From positions 362,940,271-363,004,270 of the forward strand of contig NC_080672.1 of NCBI RefSeq assembly GCF_030247195.1: a stretch of DNA of 64,000 nt, given 5' to 3'. The position numbers were made by a program, and so were the translations under genes. Each line of letters starts with the position of its first letter. Positions within the stretch are counted from its first letter, which is position 1. This DNA is from Topomyia yanbarensis. Taxonomy: Eukaryota; Arthropoda; Insecta; Diptera; Culicidae. The notes under the pieces are model-generated. The model had not been told where the DNA came from and ran no database searches. It saw only the letters and a program-made list of their open reading frames with translations. This document shows, in pieces, positions 12,201 through 22,139 of the stretch.

Positions 12201-13345
12201 TTTGGGAGTAAAGCGCATTTCGACTTAATTTTAACATATGTACAGCATCGAAAATAACGTAAATGTTGTAACCGGCAACTGGATGTTTAAAATACGTTTT
12301 GAGCGCAGCATCAGTATTTGTGAGAAGATTGCAGCCAGGAGAATTTGCTGTAGCGATATTTGTTCTCGTTCTGTCGAATGTTAGAGAAACGATGTGCACT
12401 CCAACGTCATGAAGCGCTTTGAGTACATCATTGATGACCTCATGCTTCTCTTCAGTTTTCATGCCATCAATCAGATAGTAAGCCACTGGCACTTTCCAGT
12501 TGTCTTCAAGACCTGTCATCAAAAAAACAAGAGCTTCGCGGGCAGCTGGCAAGTGATCAACATTTCCGTCTCGGTTTTGCACCACGCCTTTAAACACTTT
12601 TTTATGTTGATTCCATAGAATCTGCTTGCGAATGGCCATTTCGTCCATCATGAGACATTGGCCTTACGAATCTATACGCATTTGGACTATAAAAATGCAA
12701 TGTTGTTGCGAAACTTCGCAATCGGTCGCTAAACGGATCATTTGCTTTCCTATGCTGTAATTCCGAGAGAAGAGTGGCATTTCCTGTGAATTCCTAAAAC
12801 GTTCAGAACTATCTTGATTTGTATACTATATACGTGTTATGCTCTGAAAGATACCTGCAATAGAGTACTACCTGCTTCCGATAGGAATTGGTTCTTTTTA
12901 AGTCGATAAATAATATCTTCCATTCCGAGCACTTTACCTTGTAGCCGTTTATATTTAGCACGGAGCAACTTAAGCGCTTTTTGCGAGCGCGAAAGTTGAA
13001 CAGTCAGCTTCGGAATAGCTGATATTGCTTCATTTGGAGCAATATTCTCCAAATCTATATCATCAGCATATCTTATTGTCCTTGAAGATGAATATAAAAA
13101 ATAGATATGTTCGTTTCTAAGTAGTACAAGAAATTTTCACCTTTTACGGTAACTGTTGGATGATTCTTCTGAACTGGCTCTTCCACAATCAAGCGTTCAG
13201 AATAGGTCACCCCGTGTTTCAACCGCATCTGACTTTTAGGTGTAGGACTGCTAAAACAATCTTTAGTGAAGTGAAGCGAGCATATTTGAAGTGTTTTTAA
13301 GTTTAGTGAACCGGTATCAAACTACATATTTTCGGTACTCGCGAT
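9202..13345 (-). pseudogene. P-element/THAP9-like transposase, decayed and interrupted
   Basis: On the minus strand, translation pieces line up in order with a P-element-type transposase. They are the end of a THAP zinc finger (QICSLHFTKDCF, near 13260), a coiled coil (13052-12837), and a long core piece (12651-12145) with DEMAIRKQILWNQ, NWKVPVAYYLIDGM and YVIFDAVHMLKLSRNAL. Frame-shifted remains follow (12140-11500: ATVEFLSLFNNLFDIFNS, QIGFLGFLVN, QFKASYKRLLKC), then a C-terminal part (11390-10938) with CPIC. After a foldback insertion at 9315-10936 the frame resumes and ends at a stop at 9202-9204. Frameshifts in the 11.5-12.1 kb part make it a pseudogene. The GT-AG break near 13140-13080 may be an original intron. 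Element termini were not located. Confidence 0.75.
9315..10936. mobile_element. Foldback element with about 370-bp inverted repeats and TTA TSD
   Basis: The arms (about 9315-9676 and 10535-10936) are inverted copies. They begin and end with CACTAGTTTAC and its complement and share a long stretch encoding the same words on opposite strands. TTA lies directly outside both ends (9312-9314 and 10937-10939), the 3-bp target of PIF/Harbinger-like elements. Removing the element plus one TTA leaves the surrounding P-element frame continuous, which supports these boundaries. The 0.86-kb centre holds sequence related to the 45.9-46.6 kb repeats and encodes no transposase I can see. Confidence 0.75.
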
Positions 13346-13616
13346 GATTTGCAACCATTTCAAGCGGAGTTTCGCATCTTGCGGGAAAAAATGTTTAAAA
13401 ATCCCATTGGCTGGCGAACGATTGTGAAAATCGGAACTACACGACGGAATAAAACACTTCATTATGATTTAATTTATATATTCCAACGAATCAAGAGCAT
13501 CTATTTTTATTTACATATATTTTCATTTTTCTTCTTACTTTCATTTTTACTTTTTATGTCAATGATGTTGGTTGCGCAAAGATGGCTTCCTTGACAAGGG
13601 ACTGGTCATTATGGAT

Positions 13617-13684
13617 GCCAAATCAAATGCAACAACCGATTCCGACTCAATCGGTTTCAGAATCGGTTGTTGCATTTGATTTGG
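13617..13684. repeat. Perfect-arm hairpin flanking the 13.7-kb MITE
   Basis: The sequence CCAAATCAAATGCAACAACC is repeated in inverted orientation at the other side of a short loop containing GACTCAATCGGTTTCAGAATC. The stem is close to 30 bp with few mismatches. Related wording occurs near 2065-2135, so this is probably a small dispersed palindromic repeat. Confidence 0.7.
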
Positions 13685-13849
13685 AATCCATACCCGAATA
13701 GAAATGTACAGTAACAAAACCATAATTCTCACTGTGACAGTACATTAATTTTACAATAATATACAGTAAATTCTAGTGTTATGCTACAATACAAAAACAA
13801 TAAACTTTAACGTATTGACAGTAAATTTCAATGTAAAATTGACTATTAC

Positions 13850-14077
13850 CGAAGACTCCATATCAAGAAGACTGATATCTCTTTCCTTCCCCCATACAAA
13901 CGAGAAGCGACAGAGGTTACAGCGCCTCTATTGGAAGAAGGGAGGAAGCTTTATGTAAAAATGTATATGTGTGTGTGCATCACTATGGAAAGTACCACCT
14001 TTACCCGCAAGTGGCGTTGCTGTTACTGTCTCCGGATTCTGGACAGAGTTGCCAGTCTTCTTGATATGGAGTCTTCG
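13850..14077. mobile_element. 228-bp MITE, perfect 25-bp TIRs, 7-bp TSD CTATTAC
   Basis: The first 25 bases (CGAAGACTCCATATC and on) are exactly inverted at the other end. CTATTAC flanks both sides (13843-13849 and 14078-14084). The related copy near 28790 shows the same target without the insertion (GACTTTACAG in the reverse complement), confirming the boundaries. There is no coding capacity. Confidence 0.9.
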
Positions 14078-14307
14078 CTATTACAGTAAAAAAGGGGGGG
14101 GGGGTGGTTATGTATCTTAACATTGAAAAAATCGATTTTTTCCACACATTATTTCCTCGAAAACAGTAAAATTCGATGTGAATTTACTGTATCAGTTTTT
14201 TGCTGAACAGTAAAAAAAAGAATTAATTGTTACATAACATTTTATTGTAAATCTACTGTGAGAACTCTGCGTCGAACAATGTTGAAACAGTTAGAACTAT
14301 AATATTT

Positions 14308-14560
14308 CTTGAGCGTTTTTTCAAAACGTCATATCTGCAATGAGTTACTCTCTTTGTTTACTTTCTCTTCTGTTAATAATTCGGTCATTTTAACATTTAT
14401 CCCTCAACTCTTTGCATAATATGCTAGTTAAAACCACCGTCGTTCGATCTGTACTGTAAAATAAGTGAAAAGTGTTATAGTGACGCCGTAAAAATCGAAA
14501 GAGAACGTAAACAAAGAGAGTAACTCATTGCAGATATGACGTTTTGAAAAAACGGTCAAG
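14308..14560. mobile_element. 253-bp MITE, about 58-bp TIRs, 4-bp TSD ATTT (copy 1)
   Basis: The ends read CTTGAGCGTTTTTTCAAAAC and its near-perfect complement, continuing through CGTCATATCTGCAATGAG into ACTCTCTTTGTTTACTTTCTC. ATTT flanks both sides (14304-14307 and 14561-14564). A second copy at 60705-60958 has the interior in the opposite orientation and a 4-bp AAAT duplication. Confidence 0.88.
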
Positions 14561-14564
14561 ATTT

Positions 14565-15020
14565 ATTGTTTTATGATTGTTTGTAGGGTAAATGCTATTG
14601 TAAAACTCTATTCGGGTACTGACTCCATTCAGGATTCCGAATGGTTTGACCGGGTGCTCTAATGCCTACTTTACCCTCGGAAACACGGCATAAACTCGAA
14701 ACAGCTGGAAAATTAAATGTTCATAATAAATTTTCAAGCAATCTCGAAATGTACTACATGGGTTTATCGATGAAAAAAGTGCTGAGAGAACGGAGAGAAC
14801 CATTATAAAAGAGAGAGTTTTTTTAACCGGCCCGGCTTAATTTTGACAGTTTCTCAAATTTTTGAATTCATTGTTTATAAACAGCATTCGAAGATTTTTT
14901 GCGGTTATTAAAAAAATTTCAACATCGCGGTTGTTTTTAATTATTATTGTCACCAATAACGTGTAGGGGTAATAATATAAATTTAAAATATTGGAAAGTT
15001 GACAAAAACACTGAAACACA
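14565..15020. other. Gap and putative promoter region of the Nse2-type gene
   Basis: After the MITE cluster, 14619-15020 contains no recognised repeat and should hold the promoter of the Nse2-type gene. There is no convincing TATA box at a suitable distance. The leader before the ATG at 15021 is AT-rich with TTGACAAAAACACTGAAACACA. Confidence 0.35.
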
Positions 15021-15812
15021 ATGGCAGACATGTTTAACCCCAATTTAGAGAAAATCTTTGAAAGCGTGAATAGTACTATTCGATTGGCTTCTGAGTTTGG
15101 AGATCCAGGTAAGAAAATTGGAAACACCTTTCGAGTTTTGTATACTAAAATTGTAATTAATCCATTTTAGAACAGCAAAACATAAAGCCATACGCTGCGC
15201 TAGCGGAAAAATTAGTGGGTGTCGAGGCAAAATTTAACATTCACAACAAAGCTCTTCGGGAATGCATGAATGAAATAACATTGGAGGAATTTGATCGCGT
15301 ATAAAAAATTACATTATAAATCGCAGACTTCAACTATTCATTTGTTTTTTTTTTTTATTACAGCGGTACCAATCAAACATCTCTGCCAGCAAGAGCAACG
15401 TGAAAGCTTTGAAACGCTACAAGGATTTCATCGCCCAAGCCAAAATGTTACTATCTGATAATGATGATAACGCTCAGGACGTCGACGAAGACCTGCAAGT
15501 TGAGGATACTATTTGCGACATCGATCCGATTACGAAGCGTCCACTTGAAATACCGGTGCGCAACAAAAAATGCAATCACGTATACGAGAAGGCTTCGATC
15601 GAAATGTTGATCAAAAATAATCCACGAACAAGGTATGGTATCCGAGTGAGAGGTGTGAATTATAATGAGGGAAGTACTAATGTTTCATTATTGTACTCAG
15701 ATGTCCAGTTATGGGATGTGCGGCTAATCAGTATGTGACTTTGACTGATTTGGAGGAAGACAAAATGCTGCAGCACAAGCTAATGCTTCAGCGCCGCAGA
15801 AGCTCAGATTGA
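15021..15812 (+). CDS. Nse2/Mms21-type E3 SUMO-protein ligase (SMC5/6 complex)
   Basis: Four exons are readable: 15021-15108, 15171-15298, 15364-15632 and 15701-15812, all with GT-AG introns of about 60-70 bp, giving 198 residues. The C-terminal half holds an SP-RING zinc finger: CDIDPITKRPLEIPV, then KCNHVYEKASI, then after the last splice CPVMGC, supplying the C, C-x-H and paired C ligands. This matches Nse2/Mms21, the nuclear ligase that attaches SUMO while docked on SMC5 in the SMC5/6 DNA-repair complex. The N-terminal 100 residues are predicted helical (EKIFESVNSTIRLASEF), fitting the SMC5-binding helices. The second donor is GTATAA, weaker than usual but in phase. AATAAA lies 94 bases after the stop. 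Drosophila has duplicated Nse2-type genes; which one this corresponds to cannot be judged. Confidence 0.88.
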
Positions 15813-15905
15813 ATGCGAATACTATATACCTGACCAAAACTCATTGAACTAAAAATCTTTTTTGTTACTTTCACACGCACCGGTTGCCAGCGATATGGAT
15901 TATTT

Positions 15906-15911
15906 AATAAA
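15906..15911 (+). terminator. Poly(A) signal of the Nse2-type gene
   Basis: A canonical AATAAA lies 94 bases past the stop codon in an AT-rich stretch and is the first such hexamer after the gene. Confidence 0.65.
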
Positions 15912-16109
15912 GACTGACTAATTTTAACAAAGTTTTTCCTAGGCACCATTTTTATATTGGTGCACCATAACAGTAAGACAAATATAACACAACATAATAT
16001 TTGCAGTTTATATACTGACATTTTCAAATTTTATTCGTGTTCTACGACTCGGGACCAGGTATTTTTCTGATCTCACGAACACTTTCGAATTGTTGGGTGA
16101 TAAAAAACA

Positions 16110-16397
16110 TTAAGGCTTATTCTGCATTACGATGGATCGCATTTTCGAACGAATGTGATTTGCATTCTCAATAACGGCAGCAAAATCAATTCGTTGTAAT
16201 GTAGAATAAGGCTGACTATCTGCAATGCCTTTTTTAATTCCATCCAAACGTTGATATAAAATATTGAATTCTGTAGATAGAGACACATGGGGAGACTTGA
16301 CCAGGTTTTCAGCACAAACTGCATAAATCTCTAAAAAAGCCTTCAATCCCTCAAAAATCATTGAGATATAATGTGCAAAGTTATTGTGCGTCTTCAT
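16110..16397 (-). CDS. Small unrecognised protein, 95 residues, convergent with the Nse2-type gene
   Basis: I do not recognise this family. The frame is intact from ATG at 16397 to a stop at 16110 and has ordinary amino-acid composition with helical character (EGLKAFLEIYAVCAENL, FNILYQRLDGIKKGI, ENANHIRSKMRSI). No signal peptide or membrane segment is visible. A minus-strand AATAAA occurs at 16035-16030, 75 bases beyond the stop, where a poly(A) signal would be expected. The closely spaced tail-to-tail arrangement with the Nse2-type gene, in a patch free of recognisable transposons, favours a real host gene. The protein could be missing an upstream exon. An alternative is a chance frame. Confidence 0.5.
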   Translation of the reverse strand: MKTHNNFAHYISMIFEGLKAFLEIYAVCAENLVKSPHVSLSTEFNILYQRLDGIKKGIADSQPYSTLQRIDFAAVIENANHIRSKMRSIVMQNKP

Positions 16398-17471
16398 TAT
16401 TTTTTGCAGGATTTTAATTTTTGAAATGTCAAGTCTCCCTACTGCGGGGGTTCTAGTAATAACTATTCCAATGTTCCAATTTATGTAAAATCATTTCACT
16501 GCTTCACAAGGTTTAAGATGGTATATTAGTACATTAATAGTAATTAGTAGTCGAGTAGATATGTCCATACAAAGTTTGATAAAAAAAATTACATTATTTA
16601 ATGCAAATTTATTAGTCACGTAATATTTTCTGTAAGGAAAGGATTTTTCATTCCAAACTTTTAAAATTACCTTAAGGGATCAAAACAAGTATAAAAATAT
16701 TTTTGAAAAAAATTTAAGAATCGAATAGAAGACGCCATAGCCAAAAATAGAATTTTGCGCTTGGTCAAGTCTCCCCATGTTCCTAGTTATTTACGATTTT
16801 TCACTCCATTTGAAATTTTTCGATAAAAAGTCTACTAATAAAGTACATTTGGCGAAAGTTATTGTAATTTATTAGCTTATGATACCCTGTTGTCTACATT
16901 CGTACACCTCCTATGCCAGGTCAAAGTATTGCAAATTTGTCTAAAAAAGTGTTCTGTTCGCTCTTTGTTGATTTAATAAATCAGTACTAGACACATTCCC
17001 GGTAACAATTAATCTGTTCAAGTGGAATTTTGTGTCTGTCGACCTGGATAATATTGTCCATCTGAGTCTTGCGTGCTTGTGACATTTAGGAAATATACCA
17101 AACCATGTTCATATTCACGAAACTCAGCTCATGGTCTTGAACTAGGTCACAAAAATTGGAATATTCTGCATGAATTCAATTCTGTTCCTTTACCATTTTT
17201 TTTTCAATTCGATTATTTGACACGACTCGATGCGTGTTCAGTTAACTGTTTCATGAAATATAGAATATTATTGTGCCCAGCTACTAGTGACCAATCATAT
17301 GTGCATATAAAAATAAAAGGACCTCGAATATAGTAATTCATTTAATTAGGTTCAGTATGGTATCCAGAAAGAACACGGGAAAATACATCATGGAATCACG
17401 AATCGCGTTCATGAAATAGTTCATAAAACAAGGTACCGCTTATTGGTTACACATTCTTGATTCACTAAACA
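16398..17471. other. Intergenic region, no gene recognised
   Basis: This is AT-rich sequence with no supported gene. CAAGTCTCCC occurs at about 16431 and near 16765, and near 17070-17440 there are scattered TCATGAAC and TTCACGAA words related to the element at 18174, perhaps a decayed relative. Confidence 0.35.
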
Positions 17472-17700
17472 TTGCGAGTTGCTTAGGAAACGATAAGTAA
17501 GAACTCAAACCAATCCGAACCATATTTAAACCTCAACAGCATAATAGCCTCCATTGCCGGCAGCCCCCTCAACGGAAGGACGACGATTCATCAGACTCTT
17601 CCATATGTGTCGTTGAGTTGGAGGTTTAAGGTTACAAGGTCTAGGATTCGCTCCAAGCAAGCGATGCGGCCTTTAAAGCATAGTTTATTGTGTAGTTTAA
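17472..17700 (+). repeat. Dispersed repeat, inverted relative to 29150-29458
   Basis: From GAGTTGCTTAGGAA to GGTCTAGGATTCGCTCCAAG this segment matches the reverse complement of 29458-29150, with an internal deletion of about 70 bp after GCCGGCAGCCCC. The family is not identified and no coding content is seen. Confidence 0.7.
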
Positions 17701-18173
17701 AAATGTCTTGAGAAAGTGTCTACACCGACTACACGTATCAACCCTAGTTTTACCCTAGATTTGATTAAATGAGCCACGGCAATGACATTTGAGGATATTT
17801 GAAAAACATCAGACAATTAGTAGCGTAAATATTTTCATAAATATTCTTTTATTGGGGTGTGTTCTCGAAGGCGCATTTTTGCGCTGCTAAAAAAATATTA
17901 TTTTTAAAAGTTAAGTTTTTCCTTGCTAAATTCCAAACCTCAGTTTATGGACAAATAACGAAAGCTAAGGCATATTATGCGTTGCAGCAACGTGCACTCG
18001 ACATCTTTCATATTCCGATTCTTTTATATTACTGACATTGAAATGAATTGTTCCAATCATATTGATAGAGTCGATAAATTTTTATGTTTCGTTTGGAACG
18101 CAATTTCAAACAAACTTTACGTGACAACTAATATAGGTATTGAACACTTCTGATATTGAATAGTGAACATGTT

Positions 18174-19437
18174 ACACGGAAAAAAATCCATTCATAAATT
18201 CATGCAAACAAGATCACGATTTCGTGAACTGAAGCAATTATGAATGATAAACCTCGTCTTCATGAAACTATTTGTGTTTCCAACAAACTAGTTCGCGTCG
18301 GTTATATACATGGCGTTACATTCGAATGTTTGGTAGGGTTACTGTGGTTGTTCCCTGGACATGTTTGGTTTTTGTTGTGATCCTAGTTCACAATTTGGGA
18401 ACTAGGATCACAACATTGAACCTTATTAAATGAATAACGATGTTCCAGGTCCTAAAGTTTTCTTATATCTACTACTCGTGCCTCTAGCTATACATTTCAT
18501 GGAATAGTGCATGGGACAAAAATGATTCTAACAATAATACTCTAGATTTCGTGAAATAGTTCCCGTGAAAATTTCATGACCATGTTGCATGAAATTGCAA
18601 ATTTTTAGAGATATCTTCTAAATATCACAAGCTCGCAAGATGGACCCTAGATTAAGTAATAGAAATCATGAACTAGTTCATTAACCTATGAATAATATTT
18701 TATGATTTGTGAAATATTTTATATGCACGAATGGTTAGTCGTGACTATTGTACTAGGAATCATGCCAGTTCACGAATACATGAATAATATTTGAGGATTT
18801 CGTGAACTGTTTCACGAGCACGAAGGGTAAGTCGTGATTTTCAGTTTATGAATACATGAATAATATTCTATGATTTCGTGAACTATTTCACGACCACGAA
18901 TGGTAAATCCTGGCTATTATACTAGGAATCATAAACCAGTTCACGGGTACATGAATAATATTTGATGATTTTGTGAACTATTTCTCGAGTACGGATATTG
19001 GATCGTGACCAATATATTAAGAACCATGAGTTAGTTCACGAGGATCGTATGGATTCATGAATAAAATTCCGAGTTTCGTGAAATAGTTCACGAGAAAGTA
19101 TCCAGACTGTTTTGATTTTGTGAACTAAAGTTCCTAAATCTATAAATAACATCATAAGTCAACCGTTGGTTTTATAAATAATATTCTTAAAGTTGTGTTC
19201 TAGTTCACGTACAGAAAATCGATTTTGCAATGACATGGCGAAAGACATGACTTTTGTTCACAAAACAAAAACAAATATTCCACTAATAAAACCGTTACGT
19301 GGGCGTTACTGAAAAGAAATTGAATATATTTATAAAAGTCATGATTTTTGCTCATGGTCCTGTTTTCGTAACGTAAAAACGTGGTTGTTCCAGATTTCAT
19401 GGCACTTTATTCACGATTTTGGGAACATTTTTTGTGT
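18174..19437 (+). mobile_element. TIR element with internal 80-105-bp degenerate tandem units (long copy)
   Basis: The ends ACACGGAAAAAA and TTTTTTGTGT form short inverted termini. Between them, units containing GTGAACTATTTCACGA, ACGAATGGTAA and CATGAATAATATTTGA recur at roughly 18714, 18797, 18876, 18970 and 19073. A reverse-oriented shorter copy with the same ends lies at 36672-37250, so repeat number differs between copies. It encodes no protein. A small hairpin (GTTGTGATCCTAGTTC, inverted) sits at 18374-18414. Confidence 0.65.
18374..18414. repeat. Short perfect hairpin, 16-bp stem
   Basis: GTTGTGATCCTAGTTC at 18374-18389 is exactly inverted at 18399-18414, with a 9-base loop. It lies within the tandem-unit element. 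Confidence 0.7.
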
Positions 19438-19888
19438 AATGGCTGTCTTCGAAATAGGAATAGGGATATTATTACTAAAAATGTGCCTGCTCACTTTCTA
19501 CGCATCCCTGTACCGAATACACTAAACGTCTGTCTGAATATATAAAAATATTTACCTAGTGAGGTTCGTAATTCGTAAAAAAGGTGGCAATATCACAAAG
19601 AACAATTGCACTGAAGTATTTTTTACGTGGTTTTTTGAATAAACACGGTTTTTTACCCAGATTTTTGAACTAACGCGGTTTTTTACGCGCACATATCCCC
19701 CTCGTAAAAACCGAGTGTATTTCTATTCCTTGCAGATAGAAATGTGAACAAAATGATCGAATCCCAATGCTATTCGCGCTTAGTTTCAAAATAATATCGA
19801 TTCATTTCTAAGGTTGCCATCTGTAAGCAAAGTGGAATATTGATTGAAAGAAAAAAGATTTTTTTTTCCAAAGTCTAAAGTCGACCCA
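19438..19888. other. Intergenic region, no gene recognised
   Basis: AT-rich sequence containing repeated GGTTTTTTACG words near 19627-19700; no gene is supported. Confidence 0.3.
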
Positions 19889-20444
19889 GTTTAGTTTCAT
19901 CATATTAGGGACCTTTCGTAAATTACGTAACACAAAAATTGCTCAAAATTACCCCTCTCCTCTATTATGTAACAAACACCTCAAACAAAATTTTCTTATT
20001 CGGTAAACATATGTTACGTAACGTTATAGCTCACTCCCCATCCCCAATATGTCAGAACATGTCACACTTTGTGATACCCTCCCTTCCCCCTCCTAAAAGC
20101 GTTACGTAATTTACCAAATCTGATTTTTCAATACAACACCCATATTGTACATTAGGATTATTTAAAACATTCATAAATGTTTTGAGTCGTGCTAGCAAAT
20201 TTCCGAACTGCGGGCCGAACGTGCATTTTTTTCTGATTGTCGCGGTGCTCTTTTCGACTTCTAATAAAAGCCAGGTTATGAATTCTTACGAAAAGTTTTT
20301 CAGTCTTACACAAGTTGTACAACTATTTGGGAAACATGCATCTTAATTAGTTTTCTTGAGCGCGTCCCGCATTCGTCCTGAAAACATCTGGTTACTTTAT
20401 CATATTAGGAACTTGATGGTCCTGATATGATGAAACTAAACAGC
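19889..20444. mobile_element. TIR-bounded segment with embedded ACGTAA-type MITE remnant
   Basis: GTTTAGTTTCATCATATTAG at the left is inverted at the right (CTGATATGATGAAACTAAAC). Inside, 19906-20115 is a diverged relative of the MITE at 35528-35729, sharing GGGACC, TAAATTACGTAAC and the closing GCGTTACGTAATTTA. Whether the outer pair marks a separate element or an older boundary is uncertain. Confidence 0.5.
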
Positions 20445-20989
20445 AATCATATCTGGAACAGCACTAAACGGAACAATGTAACTGAACATGTACAAACTAC
20501 ATGAATTATTCCAGAAATTATAAACAGCAGTGCGCTTTGTTTATGGTTACACTTTGCTACTCTCGAAACTATTCCATTATTGGATGTTTAACCTACCCTA
20601 CTCCAACATTCCTCATTCTTGATTGTGGCACTCTTAAACCTCAAACAACGTCTTAGAGGTATGATGATCAGATTACTTGAGTTCGAGCTCCCATCACAAT
20701 CTGGAATCGCTTTTGATATCAATATATCCATCCTACTTTATTTTTTTAAATAATTTCAGCAGGGTTGACTGGTTAGGCTCAAATTTGGAAAAGAGTCTCA
20801 GGAATCATTTTTTGATCATACACATACTCGACACTTTTTATACCTTGAATGGCAGCTAATAAACACAAGAAGCCAATTGAATTTAGGTTCAAATATGGTT
20901 GAAAGTACGAAATTTATATTTCTAATTTCTAACTAGTCATGTCGGTATTATAACATTTTAAAACATAAAATTGTAAGAACAAATCGGTT

Positions 20990-21790
20990 CCAGTTGTGGG
21001 TCAAACTTTGGGCGCTATCGATATATGATTACCCGAGCTTTTTCCAGACATCGTCTTTCAATCCGGTACCCGACGTTTTGGTGACGTTTCGGTACATCTG
21101 TCGAGTATCTCGTTCTAGTGGTACTTCTCGATATTTTTGGAAATCCGCGAACATGTTTCCATCCATAAACAAGAAAAAAGCTGGAGATTATGGAACCACT
21201 TCGTGTTTAATACAACGATGAACAATGAGCCTGCCATGTCAAACATCATAACAGAGAGTAGGGAACGTCGTGCTCAAACTGATATTACCTAAATCGACCT
21301 ATTCTCCACTTTTGATAGAGTGAACCACGATATAACTATCGCTGAAATGGAGAAATTCGGAATAAACGGTAGTTTTTGCAGTTGTTTCGATCCTTGTTCA
21401 CAGATTGAGAAATAAAGGTTATCATTGCAGATTGTCAGGCACCCACAGTCACTTTACACCAAGAATAGCCCAGGGAAGCTACTTGGGGCCTAGGAAGTTT
21501 TTTGTTTTACTTCAAAGATGTGTATTTAGTGCTGAAGGATTTTCGCCGGTCCTTCGCTAACGATCTCAAAATATTTCGTCTCATCCGTTCAATTGAGTAT
21601 TTTCCCAACTACAGTTTGAAAACTTCACTGATTGTGGTGTTGCAAAAACCACGCGTGTGTAAATCCGAAAAAAAGTGCTCAATGGTCGAATTCTCATGAA
21701 AGACTTTCTGGTACAGTTTGCAGAATTTTTTTATGACTGCTGAACCACAAAGAACAGACATATAAGCTAGAACAAACTTTCCCGAAAAAA
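20990..21790 (+). pseudogene. LINE reverse-transcriptase fragment, frameshifted
   Basis: Broken plus-strand pieces follow the order of a non-LTR reverse transcriptase: QTLGAID, then STFDRVNHDITIAEMEKFGI (motif A region, with the usual FD), then YFKDVYLVLKDFRRSFANDLKIFRLIRSIE. In the last piece the catalytic Y/F-A-D-D is FAND, so one aspartate is lost. The pieces lie in different frames with stops between. The wording is typical of Jockey-like mosquito LINEs, but the clade is not certain. Confidence 0.6.
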
Positions 21791-22139
21791 CTGTGTAAAC
21801 GCTTAAGTTAAAATACGTTGAAAATCACCATCGCATACAGGTTCGCATACGTGAATCACCATTGTATCCAAGTTTGCACACAAATCCCGTATAGCGATTG
21901 CTGGCCGATCCAAGCGCCGACCAGTGGCAAGTTGCTACTCGCTGTTGTCATTTCAAAGCGACAGTTTTATTTCTTACACAAGTTGAAAACTTTACTTGTA
22001 TGTCAGTTCTCAGTGGCTGAACTTCGCCAGACACGTTCGAGCCAGATGTAACGGGGGTGGTGGAGAGGGTCCTCTTTCGGCTGTACTGCGTTTTTACTCG
22101 GCTGATATGGTCACTAGAGGGACAAGAAAAAAATGGCCC

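Larger units (their letters stand above)
13693..14616. mobile_element. TA-flanked MITE (TIR CCCGAATAGA) carrying two nested MITEs
   Basis: The ends are CCCGAATAGA and its complement TCTATTCGGG, with TA directly outside both (13691-13692 and 14617-14618), which is the mariner-type signature. The interior has many ACAGTAAA-like words. Without the two insertions at 13850-14077 and 14308-14560 the element would be about 430 bp. A reverse-oriented partial copy is present at 28750-28940. Confidence 0.75.

Noticed and set aside
13349..13594. 81-codon frame upstream of the P-element relic
   Set aside because: Low-complexity aromatic-rich translation of AT-rich DNA with no family features.
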